A DNA stretch of 60,000 nucleotides from Takakia lepidozioides (Eukaryota; Streptophyta; Takakiopsida; Takakiales; Takakiaceae). Each line of letters opens with the position of its first letter. Within the stretch, counting starts at the first letter, position 1. The stretch is taken from assembly GCA_030704615.1 (NCBI GenBank), contig CM060734.1, positions 7,132,001 to 7,192,000 on the forward strand, given 5' to 3'. Below are positions 40,026 to 50,680 of the stretch, piece after piece. The notes under the pieces were generated by a model. It had not been told where the DNA came from and made no database searches. It worked only from the letters and a program-made list of their open reading frames with translations. The translations under genes were made by a program, and so were the position numbers.

Positions 40026-40315
40026 TGTGATGGCACGATGCCGGCTTCTCCCCTTCAGCCGTCATCATCCGGACGGCCCCCCACTTTCTGACTGCATACC
40101 GTTGGCAGTTATTGCGCAAAGACCAGGGGCCGCATTCCGGAGACAAGGTTCATTAACACTCTGACTGTGGATTTTTGAGATAGTTGGCTCCCTGGATTTG
40201 GATCAGGCTTCGTCGCTCGGACAAATCGGCATCGCATTCATTCCCATCGCTGCACCCCCTTCTACCAGGGAGCTTCCCCGCACGCCATCCTGGCAGTCTT
40301 GTGTGCACATCTCCC

Positions 40316-43300
40316 ATGGCGGAAAACCCGAGCGCTACAGTGTACTGCCCTCCTCACGAGCATAGAGCTTCATTTCCGTGCAGAGGGGACACCTGCCGGG
40401 TGATGGAGAAATATCTGTGCGTTCGATACCACCTGAAACCGGGGTCGGTTTTTTTGGAGGAGGAAAGGAAGGACTCTAACGGCCTTGTTGTCGAGAGTAT
40501 TGTTGTGCTCCACGATGATTTCGGCGATGGCAGGGAATGGCGAGTTCCACCATCGGACAGCATCATATACAGGGCTGTTGGGACTTCATTTGCCCGCCAA
40601 ATGCACCTTCTATCCTGGCGCCTTCCACGAAACAATCCGCGAATCAGAGAGTGGCTACCTCAAAGAGAGAAGTCCGCAACGAAGTAAATCCAGAGCCGAA
40701 CCCATCCATGAAGACGAGCGAGAACCGGGTTGTTCACAACCTGTCCGACTCAGACGAGGTCATGGAAGTTCCGAGGTCGTCCTGGAGATCAGGCAAGTCC
40801 TCAATGGACGTCAGTGGAGGAGGGAGTCATATTCCCAGCACAAGCACCGCAGTTCGATCTATTCTTGAAATTCTGCGAGGGCTTCACCTGGAAGGACACC
40901 GGTCGGAGCTGGCCGGGCTGGACTACAGCAAGTTCGCAATTAAATCGGTTACATGCCTTCCCGCCGACGTCGACGGTAATATCTTCTTTGAGTTCCCTCC
41001 TCGGGCGGACTACTCGAGGGCGTCCGGAATGTTGACAGATATGGATAGAAAACATGACAGTCATCCTTGGTGCGTTACCAAAACCACCAGCATGAAGATG
41101 CTCGATGGGGTGCGGGTGCGCTACGTTGTTTGTGCGGGCGCGTTGCGGTGTTTCTCCCCAACTTGCTTCCACTTTAAATCCAGAGGTCACAGGAACGAGA
41201 CCGATTGGACAGGCACAGCTCACCAACCATTTCGAGCTCAGGAGAAGGTTCCGAACTCCACATTTAAGTGTGCGCATTGCAAAGAACCACCACATTGCAT
41301 GTCTGTTTGTAATGCCAAGCAGTTCTATGTGTTGCACCGTTTCCCTGACCTCACCCGAGCTTGCATACACGTTGGTTCCCATTGTCACAAATTGGCGAGG
41401 GGGAACTCGCGGGAGGCTGCCCACGAAGCAGAGCAGCTCGTTCAGGAGGAGGTTAAGTTGAGACCGGGTGCCAAACCCAAACAGATACAGCTCCAAGCCG
41501 CCCATAAGATGGCATTGGCCAGAATTATGTCGGAAGACGGCTCCGATAGAGTTCCTCTCGACGAGAAAGAAATGGAGGCATTGCTGGAGTCGGTGTCCCA
41601 TGTATGTTCACCGAATGTCCGAAACCACATTGTCTCATGCAAACAGAAAATTGGGCGTGGCTCGGATATGCACTCCATTCTGGAGGTGAAGCGACGATGT
41701 GGATATGACTACATTCATGGAAGTAGGTTTCCAGGACAAGGGACTGAGGCAGATCGTTGTTTCGTATTCAAAATGTCCACGTGTGGACCTGGCAGCGGCG
41801 TCGAACTGGTCGACAGGATGACGAGTGGGAACTTGTCAAACAGTTGGGTCATGTTCGACCATATCAAGCGAATTACAAATCACCAGTGGGTGACAATGGG
41901 TGCACATGTCTACGACACCCACTGCAGGATGCTAATGACAATTGTTATTTGTGAGATGAAAGGAGAGGACACACAATCGGAGATGCTTCTTTGGCAGGGA
42001 ATAAACGAACAGATGGCCAAGGCGGGATTGCCCCCTCCCAATTTCCGTGGTTTCATGGCGGACAACGCACAAGCAAATTGGGCTGCCATCCGAAGGGTGT
42101 ACGGGCAAGACCCCAATGTTCCCATGGAAGGCAAGGAGAGATCTTGTGGGTTCCATTTTCTGCAGAGCCTTTCGCAGTACACAACTAGGCTCGTGGCGCC
42201 AGATTTCAGAGAGGAGCACCGTTCCATGTGCCTTGCGTGGAAGCGCGCTCCCACCTTGGATGATGCAGAGACACAGTTTGCATGCATACGGGCTTGGTGG
42301 ACATCGTCAGGTGCTGTACGGAAATCAGACGAGGGAGCAATGGTCAGTTGGCTAGCATGGTGGCATTATCGTTTCCTCCAGTTCGGCGACTATATGCGGG
42401 AGGTGAGTTGCACGAATTCGCGTCCCGTTGAATATTATTCTTGGCCATATTTGTAACTTGCTTGTAACCTGAACATGTGCTTGTGCAGGAAATGTGTCTC
42501 GACTCCGACACCGACATGCCCACGACAAACATGGCCGAATCAGTGCACTCTTCCTGGCGTGCCTCCTCTGCGGCGCATCTGGTGGACATCCTCACTGCCA
42601 CAACGGAGGACATTGTGAGGTCAATTATGCAGCAATGCAGGTACAACGAGTTCTTGTAAGGGAAACAGTGGGGCTTGGGGCCGGACAGGCAAGAAATGCT
42701 GATGCGGACTGCCTCCAGATCGAAGAATCCTCGGAAGTGGGCGGCGGCCTTGCGAGAGGGCCTTCGGGACACGCCATTGCTGCGAAGAGGCCAACATTTG
42801 GAAGGAGATGTTCATACCCGTCCAGTGAGACGAAGACTTGACGAGGCACCTGGCGGAGAAGAGGATTCATGGCGAGCTGACAAGAATATTCGCACGCTCC
42901 CTCGTGGTCTGGTGATGTTGCCCGAGGAGGTCTCGTCGAGCACCGCAAGTCCTGCACGTTCAAGATCGCCATCTCCTTTGAGCACAGGGCGCGTGCCCCG
43001 GCAACATAACGAGCCATCTGTAGTAAAGCAGTATAACATTCCCATTGTGGAGACAAGAGTGTCCGAGTCACAGTGGAGAATTGCGAGGACATTGCCGGCA
43101 TTTCGAGGGAAGTGTTGCGCCATCCGGGTGGATACGAGAGCACGCTGTGGTGAGATGATTCGGAGGAACCCACACGGTGCTTACCTGCACCTTGTTTCAG
43201 CGGCAGATTTTTGACTCCCACATTTGCTCACGCCACAACGCAGACATTTTGGTTCTGTAGGCACGACATAATGACCTGTGTATTTGGCAAGCCCAAGTAC

Positions 43301-43906
43301 GGGATTCAGGGAATGCCGGAGCCTCCGGGCGTCTGGCCTGTTGCACCGGGTTGCAGCCTCTCTCAGAATGAGGCGGATGCTCTATCTGCAGTAGGATTTC
43401 GAATGGTGCAACGCACAGACATCCCGGCCCACGCATTTCCGGTTCCTCAGACCCAGCCATTGCAGACTGCTCGGTCCAGTAGAGACGGATTGGACAATTC
43501 TGCACATCCCACAATGCGATTCGGAAGAGTGAAGAGACGACACCCTCCCAACAAGTTGAATGAGACTCGGATTGCCAATGCTCTTGGGATGGCTTGCACT
43601 ATTCAGAGCTCCGTGGACGTACCCCCACCCGGCCTTGGGCGTGTGTATCGGATGGCAACGGCCGGCTCGGCTGTACGCGACGATGTATACACAATTACGA
43701 TTGGAGTGGAGCCGACTTGCAATTGTACGGACTTCTCGTTGATGGAAGCAAAGAAGGGTTCGAAGTATTATCCGTGCAAGCATCTGTATTACATCTACCT
43801 GAAGAGGTTGAGGATGAACGTGACTATTGATGACTTTATTCATGCACCGGCGTTGAGCGTGAACGAGCTGCACAAACTCCTCCTTAGGGATTCCAGAAAT
43901 CATTGA
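40316..43906 (+). CDS. MULE-type transposase with SWIM zinc finger
   Basis: The start ATG at 40316 (MAENPSATVYC) opens a conserved-looking N-terminus. An intron or frameshift near 40690 moves into the 639-codon frame that runs to 42397. It has a zinc-binding region (CFSPTCFHF, KCAHCKEPPHC), then the MULE core: WVMFDHIKRITNHQW, VYDTHCRMLMTIVICEMKGE, FRGFMADNAQANWAAIRRVY and CGFHFLQSL (C..H motif). A GT..AG intron (42398-42488) leads to EMCLDSDTDMPTTNMAESVH. A TAA at about 42656 lies at a GTAAGG that could be a splice donor. The last exon (about 43250-43906) has the SWIM finger CNC followed by YYPCKHL. It would cut and join the element ends. Confidence 0.8.
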
Positions 43907-44049
43907 TGGGGCAAAGGGAATCCTCCATATGGATATTTTCAAATGCATTTTGTTGTATCAGACTTTTTTTTGCAGTGTAATGAAATGCACCCCAAAACTC
44001 CTGGAATGAGGCAATATTCCATTCAAACTGAGATCCAACAGAAGCAGTT

Positions 44050-44490
44050 GTGGGCCATTTCTGGAAAAATGGCGCCGAATTTCTCTTTTTGGCGCCGAAA
44101 ACGGCTAAGTCCCAACATGCACTGGTACCTGTGTCTGGGAAAATGGCGCCGAATTTCTCTTTTTGGGGCCGAAAACTGGCTAAGTCCCAACATGCACTGG
44201 TACCGTGTCTGGAAAAATGGCGCCGAATTTCTCTTTTTGGGCCGAAAACTGGCTAAGTCCCAACATGCACTGGTACAGTGTCTGGAAAAATGGCGCCGAA
44301 TTTCCCTATTTTGCGCCGAAAACTAGCTAAGTCCGAACATGCACTGGAAAAATGGCGCCGAATTACCTGTCATGAGGGGGGACCTATAGCCGCGGAATTC
44401 GGCACCATTTTTCGCCAGAGAGACCTATTACCGCGAAATACGTCGCCGTTTTTTCGGGTTACGGACCCTATTACCGCGAAATTCGGCGCC
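44050..44490 (+). repeat. Subterminal repeat array near the MULE right end
   Basis: Four to five units of about 72 bp carry tggaaaaatggcgccgaatt, ggctaagtcccaacatgcac and tggtac. Weaker units follow with gaccctattaccgcgaaatt and cggcgcca. They share AATGGCGCCGAATTTC and GGCTAAGTCCC with the array at 37.2-37.7 kb. Position inside one terminus fits transposase-binding subterminal repeats. Confidence 0.82.
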
Positions 44491-44696
44491 ATATTTGCAC
44501 ATGTCGCTGGGAATTGGCATGAGCGGAAGACGAAATATCATGAGCACAACTGTCAAAACTGCAATTTTCCCTTCAAGGGGCCGAATAATATATTTGTTTT
44601 TCCTGACACATTGCATTGAATTATTGTTTTTATTGTTTTTTTTTTTCGAAATTTGTACTTCTGCTCATGAAAACCGATTGTGTTACTACTCTGTTC

Positions 44697-44731
44697 ATGC
44701 CGCTCATGCCGCTCATGCTCATGAAATAGCA
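44697..44731 (-). repeat. MULE right terminal inverted repeat
   Basis: The minus strand reads TGCTATTTCATGAGCATGAG followed by cggcatgagcggcat, the inverted partner of 34659-34690. The R2 repeat resumes directly beyond it. Confidence 0.78.
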
Positions 44732-44935
44732 AACCTCTTTTGGGGGTGAGCCCTATATAAGAAAAACAGATGTCATGTAGGACACCAGGTAGCCGGAGAA
44801 ATAGAGGTACCAATGGTACCCCTGATCAAGGGTACCAGCTAGGGTACCGTCGTAGAGCGGGATTCCTGTTGCCGTTGGTTGGTAATAATAGTTGTGAGGG
44901 AACGGAGCGCCGTGAGGTGAATTGCTTTGAAACAT
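44732..44935 (-). repeat. R2 repeat, 5' part, split by the MULE
   Basis: The minus strand reads attcacctcacggcgctccg, accaaccaacggcaacagg, several GGTACC sites, cttatatagggctc and cccccaaaagagg. It aligns with 30215-30420. Together with 34557-34658 it makes one complete R2 copy interrupted by the 10-kb MULE. Confidence 0.72.
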
Positions 44936-45928
44936 TTATGGATAGGGGGGATGGGGATTTTCAAGTTGTTGTGTATAGCAATGATAGTGGATGTCACCTC
45001 TAGTTCCGGCAGTGATGACGGTTAGTGGGCCGGTGTTCCAGCCCCGTCGGTGGATTGCAAGGATGAGCGGGGCATATTTTGGCCGTTTTTCCAAGATCGA
45101 GTCGTTGGGGTACCGATCATGACAGTATGTAAATTCAATGAAGTGGATGGTGAGTTGTGGGGATGGTGCAGTGGGTGGCGGGGTATTAGTGGGTAGGCCT
45201 AGGATAAGTAGAATATCAGGGCAGAGTCTAGCAGGGCAGGTGCATGGTGAACGGGTACATGTACAAGGAAGCAGCCATGGTGGTACAATGTGGTCTGGTG
45301 GCCGGCCTTGGTAGGTGCCGGCGTTCATGAGTGAGAACCATCTGGTTTCAGCGCGGCTCAGAAGGAGTTTATGGATGTGCCAGACTGCATGATTGTGACG
45401 AGTGATATGAAGGCCATGAATGATTGGGTGGGTACATTGGTTAAGGAGGTGTGGCTAGATGTCGCGTTCATGGTGGGTATTTGAGCATAGTGGGCAGTAT
45501 AGGGATGGGAAAAGATATGGCCAGAAGATGTGTTTACGCTGGTGGCCCATGTATTGGACGTACCTGAATTGAGTGTTTGTCGGATTTGTGCATCAGTAGT
45601 GGCTTTGGTGTGCCAAAAGTGGTTTGATAGCTTGTGATAGAGCACTGTGGTCCATTTCTGAATGTGTACTTTGGTGTGGCTTATGGATGTTGCGGCTTGT
45701 TTGTTAGCTTCACGGGTGAGAGTGGTAAGAAAATTATGGATCGGTCGGGGGGCGGGGGGGTCTGGGACTGGGTGTATAAACCAGAAGGGGATGGGTATGA
45801 GCGATGTGAATAAGGTAATCTGTGGGGTCCACTGGGGCTTTAGAGGCGCCTGTTTGAGCAAGCAGGTCTGCTGACTAATTATCCTGAATGCCAATGTGCG
45901 AGCGAACCTTGAGGAGGTGGACGGGGTG
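44936..45928 (-). pseudogene. LINE C-terminus with restriction-like-endonuclease-like motifs
   Basis: From 45928 down: LLKVRSHIGIQDN (end of RNase H), a Cys/His-poor linker, then a region with CSNTHHERD-like residues, and finally DHIVPPWLLPC, CPDILLILG, IHFIEFTYCHDRY, ILEKRPKYAPLI, GWNTGPLTVITAGTRG. The pattern D...E.T...K..KY...V..G.RG resembles the PD-(D/E)xK endonuclease at the C-terminus of R2/CRE-type LINEs. A few frameshifts occur (around 45340 and 45890). It would nick the target DNA for reverse transcription. Confidence 0.6.
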
Positions 45929-45940
45929 GCCCTTGGAAAA

Positions 45941-46115
45941 AGAAGTATGATGCCTCTCGAAGGGCACGTAACTTATGGTGTCACTTGACCCCGAAGGGCT
46001 ACTACCTTCCAGCAGGAAGGTGGACACCTTCATGACACACCAGACGGTGGTTTGAACCCACAACCACATCCAACGTGGTATGTGCCCATTACCACTGGGT
46101 TACATGCTGGTTGTC
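45941..46115 (-). mobile_element. tRNA-derived SINE, full-length copy 2, inside LINE RNase H
   Basis: It is 175 bp. On the minus strand: A box TAACCCAGTGGTAATGGGC, B box GGTTCAAACC, ggtgtccacc, core aagttacgtgcccttcgag. A perfect 12-bp duplication ggcccttggaaa flanks it (45929-45940 and 46116-46127). The LINE RNase H frame runs up to both sides, so the SINE landed after the LINE. Confidence 0.93.
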
Positions 46116-46127
46116 GGCCCTTGGAAA

Positions 46128-46330
46128 TAACGAGGTTGACAATGGTTGTAATGAGGTTGCAGTTTGGGTGATGATCGTGGGAGGAGGGATAGGAGATGTG
46201 GTTCTGGATAAGAAAGAGTGAGGTAAGGCTATCTGTAAAGATATAGTATGGAGGAGGAAAGGCATCTAGCAGGGAAAGTGCTTCGAAGATGGCCATAAGT
46301 TTAGCAAGTAATATGGTGTAGGGCCAGGAA
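46128..46330 (-). pseudogene. LINE RNase H domain, N-terminal part
   Basis: The minus strand reads MAIFEALSLL, YYIFTDSLTSLFLIQNHI (catalytic Asp of FTDS) and HHHP- and LITTIVNLVIS-like segments, then is cut by the SINE; LLKVRSHIGI continues beyond it. A close relative of the same RNase H is found at 53781-53990. Upstream, an A-rich or frameshifted stretch leads to 46.5 kb. Confidence 0.72.
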
Positions 46331-46496
46331 GTCTGAGGGCGGTGCCCCGGTTAGTGGCGGCGTGGTATACTCCATATCCGGCATTAGATTTGGTAAGGGA
46401 GCCGTCAGTATAGTGGGAGTTAGATGGGGGGTATCTGAGGGGGATATTTTGTCGGTATATTGAGGGGATAGGGGGTGTAGATATTGGCGGAATGGC

Positions 46497-47075
46497 CTAG
46501 GGGGCCCGCAGCAGCGCCCTTACCCAAGCTTTGTTTGGTTTAATTTTGGGAAATGAGATTGATGTATAGTTATAGGAGGAGGTGGGTGAGCGGTGGATAT
46601 ATGGGTGATGGGTGGTAGCCTTCATTTTGTGCGCCAGGGTTAGCAGGTGGTTTAAGTGACTCAGGAAGGGTATTGGTATATTGATGGGGGAGGAGTGTTG
46701 GACATGTAAGATTAAGGTTAGAGTGGGTTCCCTCTGACGGAGGTATTTGGGGAGGGGTGGGGTATGCACGTATTTAAGCTGGTTTGGTTCGATTGTGGCT
46801 AGTAAATTAACCCCTGTCGAGAGGCGTAGAAGAGGATGGGAGTCGTTAGGTGATTTCTGTTGTGTGAGTATGAGTATTGTGAGAGCATGGGGCGATGAGT
46901 GAGCGGCGAAGCATGCCCATTGGAGAGCTTCATGAGCGGAGGTACCGGGGGGAGGGTGGGCAAAGCCTCTGCCATCCCAGGTGTGCTGAGTGGCAATACC
47001 CGTGGCTCTGAAGATGCAATCCCTGTGGTGTGGGCTAGCAAATGTATTTAATTCCATAGGGCATGTGAGCGGGCT
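46497..47075 (-). pseudogene. LINE region with a Dam-like HPPP motif
   Basis: A 186-codon open frame, preceded in frame by a few more codons, reads LNTFASPHHRDCIFRATGIA, TQHTWDGRGFAHPPPGTSAH, EALQWACFAAHSS and ALTILILTQQ. The layout W.GrgFahPPpG followed by a helix and a hydrophobic TILIL strand recalls phage-type N6-adenine methyltransferases (W.g..W.NPPY...), but no SAM loop is evident. It lies between RT and RNase H of the LINE. The call is tentative; it may simply be a LINE-specific domain. Confidence 0.3.
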
Positions 47076-49090
47076 GGAGTAATATGAATGAGTGAGTTGG
47101 AATGAGTTGTTAAGTAGTGTGAGAATGTCCTGGGGTATAGTGTTATGAGCGTATGTCGTTGCCTATCTGTTGAGGGTACGTGGTTTCCTGGGGGGGGGGG
47201 GGGGGGGGGGGGGGCATCTTGAGGTAGCGGTCTACAAGCCAACATAATTCGGTGGCAAAGTCTTGTTTGGGGGGTTGTAGGGTTTGCGGGTTTGTGTTTG
47301 CAGTGGAGTACTTTTCCCATAGCCATGCTAGCCTGTTATTGGGGATTTAAGACTAATGAAGCGGGCGTATTGAGCGTAGGTATTAAAGAGGCGGGGGCCG
47401 ATATGGATCATTGGGGGGTCATGTTCAATGTATTTATCGGGGTTGTATTCGGTCATGCATACGTGTATGTTGGGGGCAATTATTGGGTTATGTATGTATC
47501 GGTTGTCTACGGGTTGGGCGGGGGAAGCGTGTTGTTGATGGATATGAGTTAGGTAATTAGTGTTGGTCCGTTGTGAAAGCTGGTGAGGAGGGTAAGGTTG
47601 TGGTCAGGGTCACAATCATCGTGTGGGCCAAAGAGGTCATTTGCCATGTGTTGTCGTCTGATGGGTAGCCAGCCATTTACAATAATAAAATGTATCTACA
47701 CAGGTGGCTCCGAAGGGGTCTATTGACATTTGGGTTTTAATTCCAAAAATAGCTTCAATGACGAAGGCATTGGGGTTTTCAGGGTTGTGTGGGGAGGTTG
47801 AGGGGGGGGGGGGGGGGGGGGTTGTTGCGTTAGTGGGGTTAGTTGGAGATGCATAGGGGTCCCTGACGTGTCGTTATAGGGGGTTGATGGAGGTTGGGGG
47901 CTGTCGTGGCCTAGTGCGGCAAATTGAGTAGGGGGGGCGGCTGGGACGGTGGGTTGGGGTCGGTGGATGCGTAGTTATTATTATCATATGAAGCTTTAAG
48001 ATTCTGGAGTATGGAGGCAGCTGGGGCAGATCTGTATTGGGAGAGCAAGTCTTGGGATGTGTGGGAAAAGTGTAAACAAGGGATCTCACAGTCAAGGGTA
48101 CATGATGTTGAAGGATGACAAAATAGGGTACAAAGATGGTGCAAATATCGGCTGGTTTTGGCCATAGCTCTGGAATGCTTAAGGGTGAATTCACTTGGTT
48201 TCATGAGTCGGTGCCCCGTGGCGGTGGTGAGTTGGGTGAGAGTGGTAATATGCTGCTCTTTAAATAGGTAAGGATGGGTATTTTTTTTGTTTAGGATGAG
48301 AAATTTTGAACTGAGAGAGAAAAGGGCTTGTGAGCCATGCGAGTTCTAATGGTGACGAGGTATTAGGATAGTCGGTTTGTATACTAATTTTCATTTGACG
48401 TAGAATGAGCAGTGTACGTGCGTAGGGAAATGTAGGCAGGCCTGTAGGTGCACTGATGGTAGAGAGTAGAGTCCATTGTATTTTAGGGCAAGAAATTTAA
48501 GGAGTCCCTGATAGATTAGGCCTAAGCGTCCATGATCATTGAGGGCCTCTTTTAGTTGTGTGCCTAAGGTGCGGGCGTATGAGATGATTAAGGGGCTTGA
48601 GCCAATCCTGTATCTGTCGGTTGGGAGTTGGGTGAGGGCATTAGGGGTACCGACAGGCAGACCACATACACGCTCGTAAGCTGAATAATGCTCTTGTCAA
48701 GTTTTTTAATGTTCGAGAGGGAGAAGAGTGTGGCATGGAACGAATATTGGACTTGGGCTTTTAGTATTGATTGTATGATTGATAATTTGGGTCGAATGGC
48801 AATTGGGAATTTGAGGAGAGCCAAGCTTTTATTGGCTAGTTTGGATGACGTGGAATTTTTCTGAACGTGCTAGATGAGGGAAGGGACCAGTTGGATGCCT
48901 AGGTAAGTGTATGGTTCATCTGGCCCCATGAAGGGGAAAGGTTTGTTCTGGTAATGTACATAGAGTTTGCAATGGGAGGCGATCTAGCAGTTTTGGTGTG
49001 TTGCCGCGGTGATAGCACATTTGTGGAGATTAAGTTCCATACCGGACCATTGATTGAAGCGGTATAGTTTTGGTGACTTGTCGGTTTAGG
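47076..49090 (-). other. LINE spacer between RT and the 46.5-kb domain, with two long G-runs
   Basis: About 2 kb on the minus strand carries short Pro- and Ser-rich frames (for example 47911-48204 and 48588-48824) that look like degraded LINE coding sequence with many frameshifts. Homopolymer G-runs of about 20-25 bp lie at 47190-47214 and 47802-47821. No named domain is visible. Confidence 0.4.
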
Positions 49091-49099
49091 TGTTGCGGT

Positions 49100-49949
49100 T
49101 TATGTGCGAGGATGGCGAGATCATCGGCATATGCTGCAGCGGAGATTTTGCTTGAGGAAGTTTTGTCTGGTATCCAAGCTTACCATGGGCTATCTATCTG
49201 AGTAGGGGTTCCAGAAAAATAATGAATAGGTATGGGCTTAAGGTGTCTCCTTGAATAGTGCCACGTAAGATTGGAATGGGTGGGGTAGAGCCGTAGTATG
49301 CACCAGAGTATTCAGTAGTACTATTTGTATAGATATTTCCTATAAGTTGAACGGCGTTTGTGGGGTATCCAAGGTCTATCATGTTGGCAAGTAATCGAGC
49401 ATGATCTAGGGAGCCGAATGCATTTTTAAAGTCAATGTAGAGGAGGTATATTTCTTGTTTTGTAAGTTTAGCGTCTTCTAGTGCGGATATAACATATTGT
49501 ATTTGTCGGGTTGTGCTTCTTGTAGCTCGGAAACCCTCTTGGGGGTCACTAAGGATGCGATGCTGCTCCCCATAGTTTGAAAGCATTGTGGTGAGCGTGT
49601 TAGTGAATAGCTTATAGATAGTGTTTACGAGTGCTATGGGCCTGTAATTAGTGAGATCTGTAGGATCATTTTTTTTTAATAGTAGGATGGTACGGCTATG
49701 CTTCCATGAGTGCGGGATACGTTGTAACCGGTAAAAGAATTGGAAGAATTTAAAGAGGATGGTGGAGTTGCGGATCAAGTGCTTGGAGTATGGCATTTGG
49801 TATAAGATCTGGGCTAGGGGCTTTAGATTTAGAGAGAGCTTTAAGGCAAGATTCATAGAGTCAATAATACGGTCTGTTGGGGAGACCCGTTTATCCAATG
49901 AGAAGCCGTCTATATCATGTAATGGGTAGTGTTTAACTTTCACATGCAA
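49100..49949 (-). pseudogene. LINE reverse transcriptase
   Basis: The frame 49949-49194 holds RT motifs in order: HSWKHSRTILLLKKNDPTDL, TNYRPIALVNTIYKLFTNTL, LSDPQEGFRATRSTTRQIQY, LLYIDFKNAFGSLDHARLL (motif A) and ILRGTIQGDTLSPYLFIIFL followed by EPLL (motif B). A frameshift then leads to AYADDLAILAHKP near 49125, the catalytic YADD. The best match in style is a non-LTR (LINE) RT rather than a group II intron. It is not the same LINE family as 30.5-32.5 kb. Confidence 0.9.
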
Positions 49950-50052
49950 TTGATGTTGTGTTGGTTGGGGTGTAGCCTTGAAAAATATTTAATACGAATA
50001 AACATAAAAAAAAATCCCAAATGTAGGGAATCTCCAGGGGATCTGAATAATC

Positions 50053-50407
50053 CAGTGTTGGGCGGTTATTTGATTTTTTTCACAATCGGCGGGTCCGGCT
50101 GCTTCAAATTTTAGGAAACTATTAACCCTGCGGTGATTATTAATTTTTTTTTATGGCTAGGCATAACTTGCGGTTGCGGTTACTTGCAAAAACCTCAAAT
50201 AACCGGTGGTTTTCATCAAATGACCGTGGGTATTGGGCGGTTCTTTAAAAGATTCTTTGCTCGGTTATTTGAGTGCCTGACCTCCGCCGGTTCCTAATTG
50301 GACCAGTTACTTCATTTTTTCACCTCCACCGGTTATATATATATATATATAATCGGATAGATAACCGTTGGGTATTAGAGAGAAATCTAAATAACTGCCC
50401 CACACTG
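50053..50407. mobile_element. hAT-type MITE
   Basis: It is 355 bp. The ends are inverted: CAGTGTTGGGCGGTTATTT on the left and, reversed, CAGTGTGGGGCAGTTATTT on the right. Flanks are GAATAATC (50045-50052) and GAATAAGC (50408-50415), an 8-bp duplication with one mismatch, the size made by hAT transposases. It contains an (AT)n run and no coding frame. It lies inside the LINE between its RT and N-terminal region. Confidence 0.8.
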
Positions 50408-50680
50408 GAATAAGCCCTCTGGAATATCCAGGGGCGGGAACCTGATGATAACGCGATGGGAATGCGGGAATGCCCGGGATCGGTTCCCGCACGGCGGGAA
50501 CAGCCGCCGTGGATGAACGGGTCACTATGTTGTCATCCGTCCCTCAACCTCCAAAACCTGCGCATGCAAACTAAAAAATAAAGGTGCTGGTGGGTCCAGG
50601 CCCTATTCTACCACGTGGTTTCAAGAAATAATAAGTTAATACCCCAAAAAGGCGCTTCCTCTCCTAGAATTTGTCATCTT

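Larger units (their letters stand above)
34659..44731. mobile_element. Mutator-like element with transposase and methyltransferase-like genes
   Basis: The element is 10.07 kb. Its ends are inverted copies of TGCTATTTCATGAGC followed by GGCATGAGC-type repeats (34659-34690 and 44697-44731). It is inserted in an R2 repeat, whose cccttttggggg segment appears on both sides (34637-34650 and 44734-44746), fitting a target duplication in the MULE size range. Two genes diverge from a central palindrome array: a MULE-type transposase with SWIM finger (+) and a methyltransferase-like gene (-). The transposase and the nested target support mobility; the element looks fairly young because large frames remain open. 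Confidence 0.8.

Noticed and set aside
47190-47821. Long G-runs as G-quadruplex regulatory sites
   Set aside because: Pure homopolymers inside degraded LINE sequence are more likely slippage or sequencing artefacts.
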